DNA of 49,911 bases. Source: an uncultured SAR116 cluster alpha proteobacterium (GTDB lineage Bacteria; Pseudomonadota; Alphaproteobacteria; Puniceispirillales; Marisalimonadaceae). Below the pieces are notes generated by a model. The model was not told the DNA's origin. It ran no database searches and worked only from the letters and a program-made list of their open reading frames with translations. Below are positions 43,719 to 49,911 of the stretch, one piece after another (position 1 is the stretch's first letter; each line of letters starts with the position of its first letter). Location: positions 1 through 49,911 of the forward strand of contig CACBVW010000008.1 in NCBI GenBank assembly GCA_902542765.1. Direction: 5' to 3'. Made by a program: the position numbers and the translations under genes.

Positions 43719-44960
43719 TTAAAAAAACGCTTGAATACCGGTTTGCGCTCGACCAAGGATTAATGCGTGAACATCATGTGTACCTTCGTAGGTATTAACA
43801 GTCTCCAGATTCATCAAATGTCGCATCACCTGATATTCAGCATGAATACCGTTCCCACCATGCATATCTCTTGAAAGTCTTGCAATTTCTAGAGCTTTTC
43901 CACAGTTATTTCTTTTAATGAGTGAAATGGCTTCAGGCGCTAAATTACCTTGATCAAATAATCTTCCAACTTGAAGTGCTGCACCTAAACCTAATGTAAT
44001 TTCAGTCTGCATATCAGCTAGTTTTTTCTGAATTAGCTGCGTAGCTGCCAATGGTCTACCAAATTGTTTTCTATCTAATGTGTACTGGCGAGCTCTGTGC
44101 CAACAGTCTTCAGCAGCTCCCATAACTCCCCAGGCTATGCCATATCTTGCTCTATTCAAACAGCCAAATGGTCCTTTTAGGCCAGTTATATTTGGCATTA
44201 GATTTTCGTCTGGAACAAAAACATTGTCCATAACAATTTCACCAGTTATAGACGCTCTTAATGATAATTTTCCTTTTATTTTTGGCGCACTTAAGCCATT
44301 CATCCCTTTTTCAAGTATAAATCCTTTTATGGCGTCACTATGTTCTTTAGACTTAGCCCAAACAACAAAAACATCAGCTATTGGAGAATTAGATATCCAC
44401 ATTTTTGAACCAGATATTGAGTAGCCACCCTTAACTTTTGTAGCTGTAGTTTTCATAGAGCTAGGATCTGATCCAGCATCTGGTTCAGTCAATCCAAAAC
44501 AACCAATAAGATCGCCTGAAGCCAAGCCTGGCAAATACTTTTGTCTTTGTTCTTCGCTGCCGTAAGTGTAAATTGGATGCATCACTAGAGAGGATTGAAC
44601 AGACATCATTGATCTATAACCTGAGTCAACTCTTTCTACCTCTTTAGCTACTAGTCCATAGGATACGTATGAAGCACCAGCACAACCATACTTTTCAGGG
44701 ATAGTAATTCCCAATAAACCAAGTTCTCCCATTTCCTTAAAGATATTTTTATCTGTTTTTTCTTCTAAAAACGCTTCCTCTACTCTTGGTAAAAGTTTAG
44801 CTTGAGCGTATTCATGAGCAGTTGATTTAATTAGAGCTTCTTCTTCAGAAATCAAAGAATCTAATAAGAGAGGATCTTCCCAATTGAAATTGGGTTTAAC
44901 CTTTGACTTTGATTTAAGATCAACTACATTTTTTTGATCTATATCAATACTTGTATCCAT
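43719..44960 (-). CDS. gcdH: Glutaryl-CoA dehydrogenase-type acyl-CoA dehydrogenase
   Basis: 413-residue FAD enzyme of the acyl-CoA dehydrogenase superfamily. FAD-binding [37 protein letters not shown], and [23 protein letters not shown] are visible. The catalytic base is the Glu in [20 protein letters not shown], whose context matches glutaryl-CoA dehydrogenase. It would oxidise and decarboxylate glutaryl-CoA to crotonyl-CoA in lysine/tryptophan degradation. It is last in a leftward run after TauD, cupin and isomerase genes, 62 bases from the isomerase, so it may have its own promoter. Confidence 0.93.
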   Translation of the reverse strand: MDTSIDIDQKNVVDLKSKSKVKPNFNWEDPLLLDSLISEEEALIKSTAHEYAQAKLLPRVEEAFLEEKTDKNIFKEMGELGLLGITIPEKYGCAGASYVSYGLVAKEVERVDSGYRSMMSVQSSLVMHPIYTYGSEEQRQKYLPGLASGDLIGCFGLTEPDAGSDPSSMKTTATKVKGGYSISGSKMWISNSPIADVFVVWAKSKEHSDAIKGFILEKGMNGLSAPKIKGKLSLRASITGEIVMDNVFVPDENLMPNITGLKGPFGCLNRARYGIAWGVMGAAEDCWHRARQYTLDRKQFGRPLAATQLIQKKLADMQTEITLGLGAALQVGRLFDQGNLAPEAISLIKRNNCGKALEIARLSRDMHGGNGIHAEYQVMRHLMNLETVNTYEGTHDVHALILGRAQTGIQAFF

Positions 44961-45022
44961 AACATATCCTTAATTTTTTTGCATATTACTCAAATAATTT
45001 TTTAAAAACAATACTTATTAGT

Positions 45023-45625
45023 TCAATTCAGACTTATTAAGTGTCTTTCAACAAAATCTAACCTATCTTGTCCCCAATAAATTTGATCACTTATAATATA
45101 TGTTGGAGCTCCGAAAACATTTTTTTTAATCGCTAATTGGGTATATTCTTCAAAAATTTTTTTACATTCTTCGCTTTTAGCAAACGAAATAATTTTTTTT
45201 GAATTTAAGTTCATAAGGTTCAATATGTTTATAAGCACATCTTCATTGTCTACATCTTGATTTCTTACCCACAAACTATTCATAATATTATCGGCAAGCT
45301 CAAAATAATTTTCTATTTTTTGAATTTTTCCAGCTATGATTATTAATGACGGAAGAACAGATTTTGATGGAAAAAATTTTGGTTGTGGGTTTAATTTTAT
45401 ATTTAAAAATTTAGACCATCTCTTCAATTCTTGTAATCTCAAATTTTGTCTTTGAGGTGGTCTCTTTGAAACAGGAAGACCTCCTGAAATTGGGAATATC
45501 TCCCCATAGTTTACTGGATACATATTTAAATTAACATTGAATTTTTTTATTAATTCCCCTAAACGACCATGTCCAAGAAATGTCCAAGGACTTCCATGAC
45601 TCATAAAATAATCAATTGAAATCAT
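45023..45625 (-). CDS. 2-hydroxychromene-2-carboxylate isomerase-like DsbA-fold protein
   Basis: 200-residue thioredoxin-fold protein of the HCCA isomerase/kappa GST family. It starts IDYFMSHGSPWTFLGHGRLGELIKKF, where SP-W replaces the CxxC of DsbA, and ends VFGAPTYIISDQIYWGQDRLDFVERHL, both hallmarks. These enzymes use glutathione, or no cysteine at all, for isomerisation in aromatic degradation; many are of unknown substrate. Its ATG overlaps the cupin stop by one base (TAATG), so the two are translationally coupled. A role in the TauD-led operon is likely. Confidence 0.9.
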   Translation of the reverse strand: MISIDYFMSHGSPWTFLGHGRLGELIKKFNVNLNMYPVNYGEIFPISGGLPVSKRPPQRQNLRLQELKRWSKFLNIKLNPQPKFFPSKSVLPSLIIIAGKIQKIENYFELADNIMNSLWVRNQDVDNEDVLINILNLMNLNSKKIISFAKSEECKKIFEEYTQLAIKKNVFGAPTYIISDQIYWGQDRLDFVERHLISLN

Positions 45626-46005
45626 TATGAACCGAAACCAGAACCAGCAGATTTGTAATTTTCTCTAGGAGGGCTAAAAACATCAAGGATTTTTGCTCCT
45701 TCTGGACCAGCTATAATACCATGTTCAACCCCGCCAGGCGTCTGCCAAAAGTCACCCTTTTTAATTTCTATTTCTTCGCCACCTTGAATTCTAATTCCAG
45801 AACCTTCAATCAAAAGTCCCCATTGCTCTTCTGGATGTGAGTGAATTTTACCTTTAGCATTTGGCTCAATGTCAACAAGAGATAGCATAGCTTGTTCACC
45901 ACAAAAAATTCTTGTAGAAACTCCTTCTGCAAGTTCTCTTTTTATTCCTGAATCTAAGTCATTTATGTTATTAAAATATTTTTTTTGCGACAACTTTTTC
46001 TCCAC
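45625..46005 (-). CDS. Small cupin-domain protein
   Basis: 126-residue single-domain cupin. Motif 1 is KIHSHPEEQWGLLIEGSGIRIQGGEE and motif 2 is KGDFWQTPGGVEHGI, giving the usual His/Glu metal ligands. It may be a small dioxygenase, an isomerase or a ligand-binding protein; sequence alone does not decide. It lies eight bases after the TauD-like gene and overlaps the isomerase gene by one base, so all three should be made together. Confidence 0.87.
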   Translation of the reverse strand: MEKKLSQKKYFNNINDLDSGIKRELAEGVSTRIFCGEQAMLSLVDIEPNAKGKIHSHPEEQWGLLIEGSGIRIQGGEEIEIKKGDFWQTPGGVEHGIIAGPEGAKILDVFSPPRENYKSAGSGFGS

Positions 46006-46013
46006 TTTTTTGC

Positions 46014-46877
46014 TTATGACGGTTTATCTCCTGCAAAAGTAATTCTATGCATTAATCGTCTTTGTCCATGGTAATCATTTATAGGATTATGCATTGTACA
46101 TCTATTATCCCAAATTGCCACAGACCCGGGTTTCCATTGAAATCTACAAGTAAATTCTGATTTGATTTGATGCTTGTATAAGTACTCTAATATTGGTGTA
46201 CTTTCTTCCTCCGTCATGCCAATAAAATTGGTCGTATGAGCTTCATTAACATATAATGATTTTCTTTTAGTTTCTGGGTGTGTTCTTACTACTGGATGAA
46301 TAGCTTTTAATTCGTCTCCTTTTAGACCAACTGATGCATGTTTCATAATATCCGATCTGGTTTTAGCAACTCGTGATTTACCTGAAATATTTACTGCTTC
46401 AAGAGTATCTAAAAATTTTTTCATACCCTCAGATAAACTTTCATAAGCCATGTATTGATTGGACCACTCTGTATCTCCACCATAATCAGGTGTTTCGATA
46501 CCATACAGCATTGTTCCCATGGGAGGTTCTTCTTGATAGGTAGTATCACTATGCCAAATTCCACCAAAATTGTTTGTGTCAGTTTCCTTTTTCAAAATTG
46601 GTGTTATCTCAGGAAAATTTTCTAAACTTTTTACAAAAGGATAAACTATTGGCTTTCCAATTCTTTCTGCGAATGCTTTTTGAGTGTCTGGACTAAACTT
46701 TTGGTCTCTAAAAAATATCACTTGATAAGCTAACAGTGCATCATAGATTTCAGATATAATTTCATCAGGCAGATTTTCAGATAAATCAATATTATCTATC
46801 TGAGCTCCAAGCGCACCTGCAATAGGATTTACTTTAATTGTCTTAAAATCAATATTCTGATTATTATTAATTTTCAT
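46014..46877 (-). CDS. TauD/TfdA-family Fe(II)/2-oxoglutarate dioxygenase
   Basis: 287-residue dioxygenase. The iron triad is H109-x-D111 (GGIWHSDTTYQEEPP) and H263 (WDNRCTMHNPINDY), with 2-oxoglutarate-binding Arg in GQRRLMHRIT (R274). The N-terminal VNPIAGALGAQIDNIDLSENLPDE is typical of TauD. The family releases sulfite from taurine, or hydroxylates 2,4-D-like ethers and other substrates. The flanking cupin, DsbA-like isomerase and amidohydrolase suggest an aromatic or ether substrate, not taurine, but this is context only. It heads the leftward operon. Confidence 0.94.
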   Translation of the reverse strand: MKINNNQNIDFKTIKVNPIAGALGAQIDNIDLSENLPDEIISEIYDALLAYQVIFFRDQKFSPDTQKAFAERIGKPIVYPFVKSLENFPEITPILKKETDTNNFGGIWHSDTTYQEEPPMGTMLYGIETPDYGGDTEWSNQYMAYESLSEGMKKFLDTLEAVNISGKSRVAKTRSDIMKHASVGLKGDELKAIHPVVRTHPETKRKSLYVNEAHTTNFIGMTEEESTPILEYLYKHQIKSEFTCRFQWKPGSVAIWDNRCTMHNPINDYHGQRRLMHRITFAGDKPS

Positions 46878-47008
46878 AATATATTTAGGCTCCTTAAGGT
46901 AGTACTAGGAAAACATTCAAATTTTATTTGCACTTATTAAGTTAGTGTTAAATAATTTAAATTATAAATAAAAAATAAATTATTTTCAATTTCTACAGAG
47001 AAATTTAG

Positions 47009-48052
47009 ATGAAAAAAATCAAATCACCTCACCTTGATGTGAGACCAAACTGGTTAAATAAATTAAAAGAACAGCCTTTACTTCCTGATCTGAATATTAT
47101 TGATCCACATCATCATCTTTGGGATGTTGGATTTGGAAAATATTACGTGGAAGAATTATTGGAGGACATTGAGACTTCAGGTCATAATATAAAGGCAACT
47201 GTTTATATTATGAGTTCATCTAACACAAAGATATATTTACAAGATGGCCTTGAAGAATTCAGAACTCTCAGTGAAATTGAATTTGCTACAAATGAAGGCA
47301 AAAGAGCTGATCTAATACCGGATAATAAAGTTAAGGTAAATGCATCTATAGTTGGATCTCTTGATCTAACTTTTGGAAACAAATTGAAACCAGTTCTACA
47401 AAAAGGTTTAGAAATTAGTGAAGGTCGACTAAAAGGCATAAGAATGCTTTTAGCAGCACATTCAGACCCTAGAATTAAATCTGGTGCTGTAAATTCTGAT
47501 TTATCCCTAATGTCACATCCAAAATTTGTTGAAGGTGCAAGATGCTTGCAAGACGCAGGACTTTCACTTGATTTTTGGATATATCACACACAACTAAGTG
47601 AAATGGAAAAAATAGCCAGGACACTACCAGAACTTAACATTATTCTTAATCATATTGGAGGACCCATTCATCTTGGTGAATATGAAGGAAAGCAAGCCTT
47701 AACTCATAGAGAGTGGCGAACGGCTATGATGAGATTATCAAGATTACCAAACATCAAAGTAAAATTAGGTGGATTAGGTATGGAAGTTAATGGTGCAAAA
47801 TTTCATTTAAATCAAAATCCACCAAACTCCTCTCAATTAGCTGATATATGGAAGTCATGGATTTATGAAACAATTGATATGTTTGGCGTTGAAAGGTGTA
47901 TGTTTGAAAGTAACTTTCCAGTTGATAAAGGCTCTTGCAGTTATGGTTCATTATGGAATGCGTTCAAAATAATTTCAGAAAACATGTCAGATAATGAAAA
48001 AAATAAATTGTTTTATGAAAATGCTGCAAAAACATATAAGATAAGATTATGA
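47009..48052 (+). CDS. Amidohydrolase 2-family metal-dependent hydrolase
   Basis: 347-residue TIM-barrel hydrolase of the 2-pyrone-4,6-dicarboxylate lactonase/fuconolactonase-like group. Metal-site residues are in NIIDPHHHLWDV (residues 30-40), ILNHIGGPIHLGEY and the C-terminal Asp region ERCMFESNFPVDKG. The GIRMLLAAHSDPR segment is typical of the group. It could open a lactone or decarboxylate an aromatic acid. It starts a rightward operon with an LLM monooxygenase and a DUF3833 lipoprotein, divergent from the TauD operon across 131 bases. Confidence 0.91.
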   Translation: MKKIKSPHLDVRPNWLNKLKEQPLLPDLNIIDPHHHLWDVGFGKYYVEELLEDIETSGHNIKATVYIMSSSNTKIYLQDGLEEFRTLSEIEFATNEGKRADLIPDNKVKVNASIVGSLDLTFGNKLKPVLQKGLEISEGRLKGIRMLLAAHSDPRIKSGAVNSDLSLMSHPKFVEGARCLQDAGLSLDFWIYHTQLSEMEKIARTLPELNIILNHIGGPIHLGEYEGKQALTHREWRTAMMRLSRLPNIKVKLGGLGMEVNGAKFHLNQNPPNSSQLADIWKSWIYETIDMFGVERCMFESNFPVDKGSCSYGSLWNAFKIISENMSDNEKNKLFYENAAKTYKIRL

Positions 48053-48074
48053 TAATTATATTTAGGCAAATTCT

Positions 48075-49109
48075 ATGAAAGTTTCAATTCTTGAACAATC
48101 AGTTTCAGTTGAAGGAAAGCCACAGTCAGTAACAATACAAGATAGTATAAATTTAGCTATAAAAGCCGAAAAACTTGGTTACAAAAGATTTTGGGTTTCA
48201 GAACACCATAACCATCCTACAATTATTGGGACTGCACCTGAAATATTGATGACAGCCATAGCATGTAACACATCTTCAATAAGGATTGGAAGCGCAGGCA
48301 TAATGTTACCTCATTATTCACCATTTAAAGTTGCAGAACAATTTAGAGTTTTAGAAGCAATAGCCCCTAACAGAATTGATTTAGGTTTGGGAAGAGCACC
48401 AGGTTCTGATGGAAGAACTGCATTAGCATTAAATCCAAACAGCAGGAGTGATAGTGAACATTTTCCAAGTCATGTAAGGGATCTAATAGCATGGGTTTCA
48501 AACGAAAAGTTAATCGAAGGTCATCCATTTAGACATTTAATCGCTCAGCCTATTTCAGATACTATTCCAGAAATTTGGATGCTTGGAACATCTAATTACG
48601 GTGCTCAGTTAGCAGCTTACTTGGGTATTCCATATTGTTTTGCACATTTCATTACAGATGGACAAGGACTGAAAGAAGCTTTAGATATTTATAGATCTGA
48701 ATTTCGTCCGTCAAAAAAATTCCCTAAACCTTTAGTTAATGTATGTATGTGGGCCTTAACTGCAAATACAAATGAAGAAGCCAGATATTTATTTGCATCT
48801 AGAGCTGCATGGAAGATTGGAAGAAATTATGGTCAACTTGGATCTATTACTGATCCTGATAATGCCTTGAGTATAATCAATGATAATGGTTGGACTGAAC
48901 AATATCAAAATATGTATCAAAACTCATTGGTAGGAGACGCAAATATAACAAAGGATAAAATTTCTAAACTAGTAGAAGAAAATAATATTGATGAGATTGC
49001 TATTTTAACTTGGTGTCACAACGAAAATCATCGTATTAAATCTTACGAAATTTTTGCAAATGCTTTTGAATTGTCTTTAAAAAGAGAGACTGAAAAATCT
49101 GTCGTATAA
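48075..49109 (+). CDS. LLM-class flavin-dependent monooxygenase (MsnO8-like)
   Basis: 344-residue bacterial-luciferase-fold enzyme that uses reduced FMN. It begins KVSILEQSVSVEGKPQSVTIQDSINLAIKA and has FWVSEHHNHPTIIGTAPEI, IRIGSAGIMLPHYSPFKVAEQFRVLE and NRIDLGLGRAPGSDG, the hallmarks of the MsnO8 subfamily. It lies 22 bases after the amidohydrolase gene. The family oxidises diverse small molecules and needs a separate flavin reductase, which is not seen nearby. Substrate unknown. Confidence 0.92.
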   Translation: MKVSILEQSVSVEGKPQSVTIQDSINLAIKAEKLGYKRFWVSEHHNHPTIIGTAPEILMTAIACNTSSIRIGSAGIMLPHYSPFKVAEQFRVLEAIAPNRIDLGLGRAPGSDGRTALALNPNSRSDSEHFPSHVRDLIAWVSNEKLIEGHPFRHLIAQPISDTIPEIWMLGTSNYGAQLAAYLGIPYCFAHFITDGQGLKEALDIYRSEFRPSKKFPKPLVNVCMWALTANTNEEARYLFASRAAWKIGRNYGQLGSITDPDNALSIINDNGWTEQYQNMYQNSLVGDANITKDKISKLVEENNIDEIAILTWCHNENHRIKSYEIFANAFELSLKRETEKSVV

Positions 49110-49163
49110 ATTGAATTTAGAAAAAAAACTCTTATATAAGGCAAATAAATTGTGGAGTAAAAA

Positions 49164-49766
49164 TTGTTTTCTGTTAGTCAACCTGTATATAAATTAAAAG
49201 TTTTTTTTATATTTATATTTATATTATTCTTAAGTTCTTGTAGTAAAATTGATATGAAACAATTTGAAAATAATACTCCTAAACTAGATTTGTTTTCTTT
49301 TTTTGAAGGTAAAACTATAGCTTATGGCATTTTTGAAGATAGATTTGGGAATTTAAAAAGACAATTTAGAGTTAACATTACTGGGAAGATAGAGAATAAT
49401 ACCTTAACTCTTGACGAAGATTTTTTATATGATGATGGTGAACAAGCAAATCGTATTTGGAAAATAAAAAAAATCACTGATAAAAATAAAGTCATATATC
49501 AAGGACAAGCTGATGATATCGAAGGTGAAGCCTCTGGATCTATTTCGGGTAATACACTTAATTGGTCTTATGATATTTATCTAAATATCAAAGGTTCAAA
49601 TATTAAAGTTCACTTTAACGATTGGATCTATAAACAAAGTGAAGATCTAGCAATTAATAGAGCTTACGTAAGTAAATTTGGTATTAATATTGGATCAGTT
49701 ACATTAGTATTTTTAAGAGGCAATGCTATGAACAGCATTGGATCTTTAAATTTAAATAAATGGTAA
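49164..49766 (+). CDS. DUF3833 lipoprotein
   Basis: 200 residues. The TTG start at 49164 is supported by GTGGAG seven bases upstream. A signal peptide with a lipobox (LSSC, Cys at about residue 26) predicts a lipid-anchored envelope protein. After it come FFEGKTIAYGIFEDRFGNLKRQFRV, DEDFLYDDGEQANRIWKI and the C-terminal DWIYKQSEDLAINRAYVSKFGI, all marks of DUF3833. The family's function is unknown. It is 54 bases behind the LLM gene and may be a separate transcription unit. Confidence 0.87.
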   Translation: MFSVSQPVYKLKVFFIFIFILFLSSCSKIDMKQFENNTPKLDLFSFFEGKTIAYGIFEDRFGNLKRQFRVNITGKIENNTLTLDEDFLYDDGEQANRIWKIKKITDKNKVIYQGQADDIEGEASGSISGNTLNWSYDIYLNIKGSNIKVHFNDWIYKQSEDLAINRAYVSKFGINIGSVTLVFLRGNAMNSIGSLNLNKW

Positions 49767-49772
49767 ATCTAA

Positions 49773-49911
49773 ATGTTTAAAAAACATTTAGTTATAATTA
49801 TTTTATTTTTTTTAATATTAATATGTTAATTGCAGATGCACCTAAAAAACATTTTAGTACTGAAACCCATAAAATAATAACAAAGTATCTACCCGAGTAT
49901 AAAATAGTAGG
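49773..49911 (+). other. Start of a secreted-protein gene, possible frameshift at an 8-T run, cut by window end
   Basis: ATG 49773 opens a hydrophobic signal-like segment (MFKKHLVIIILFF) but meets a stop at 49827-49829. In another frame, LIADAPKKHFSTETHKIITKYLPEYKIV runs to the window end. The two frames would join if the T run at 49806-49813 had nine T instead of eight, giving a normal signal peptide ending in IADA. An assembly or read error, a slippage-prone real gene, or a decayed gene are all possible. A start at ATG 49823 lacks a ribosome-binding site. Confidence 0.45.

Overview
The window looks like a piece of a streamlined, AT-rich (about one third G+C by eye) marine alphaproteobacterial chromosome. 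Genes are packed tightly, with no gene-free stretch over about 235 bases, and intergenic regions are very AT-rich. The content is typical of low-GC planktonic Alphaproteobacteria: many acyl-CoA and sugar-acid enzymes, TauD/PhyH dioxygenases, hydantoinase and LLM monooxygenase. An exact clade (SAR116-, HIMB59- or AEGEAN-169-like) cannot be fixed from this sequence alone. I see no tRNA, rRNA, insertion sequence, phage gene or CRISPR array.

Layout: (1) 1-1.4 kb holds the tail of a MaoC hydratase and a quinone oxidoreductase. (2) 1.4-7.0 kb is a zinc locus: zur-znuC-znuB runs left and znuA runs right, followed by a second MacB/LolD-type ABC ATPase, an FtsX-type permease and a DUF3299 periplasmic protein. 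A 6-3-6 Zur box sits inside overlapping divergent promoters. (3) 7.0-16.2 kb holds acyl-CoA metabolism: a thiolase-like/DUF35 pair, an NDP-forming acyl-CoA synthetase, an MFS carrier, an NADP oxidoreductase, a FadB-type bifunctional protein and a nitronate monooxygenase. (4) 16.3-19.2 kb is a PhyH dioxygenase, a Cys-phosphatase and a SAF-domain dehydrogenase. (5) 19.2-38.0 kb is a broad sugar-acid and tetronate catabolic region: lactonase, aldo/keto reductase, OtnI, OtnC, two GlcD-type oxidases, KdgK, 2-hydroxyacid dehydrogenase, LtnD-like dehydrogenase, IlvD/Edd dehydratase, UxaA-type dehydratase, SDR, FAH hydrolase, KDPG aldolase and DenD. (6) 38.0-49.9 kb holds a fused hydantoinase, an adenylate cyclase with TolB-like and TPR regions, a TauD-cupin-DsbA-like isomerase-glutaryl-CoA dehydrogenase operon, an amidohydrolase-LLM-DUF3833 operon, and the start of one more gene that may carry a frameshift.

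Main points: two membrane-protein genes of the zinc locus (znuB and the FtsX permease) have no ATG, GTG or TTG where their conserved N-termini require one. Both have the same arrangement instead: GGAG, seven bases, then ATA overlapping the upstream TAA stop (ATAA). This suggests AUA initiation with translational coupling. The second ABC system behind znuA suggests a composite zinc-uptake regulon. The sugar-acid region contains pieces of at least three routes (Entner-Doudoroff/KDG, diketo-hydrolase, tetronate) without a local importer or regulator, and without the expected OtnK kinase.
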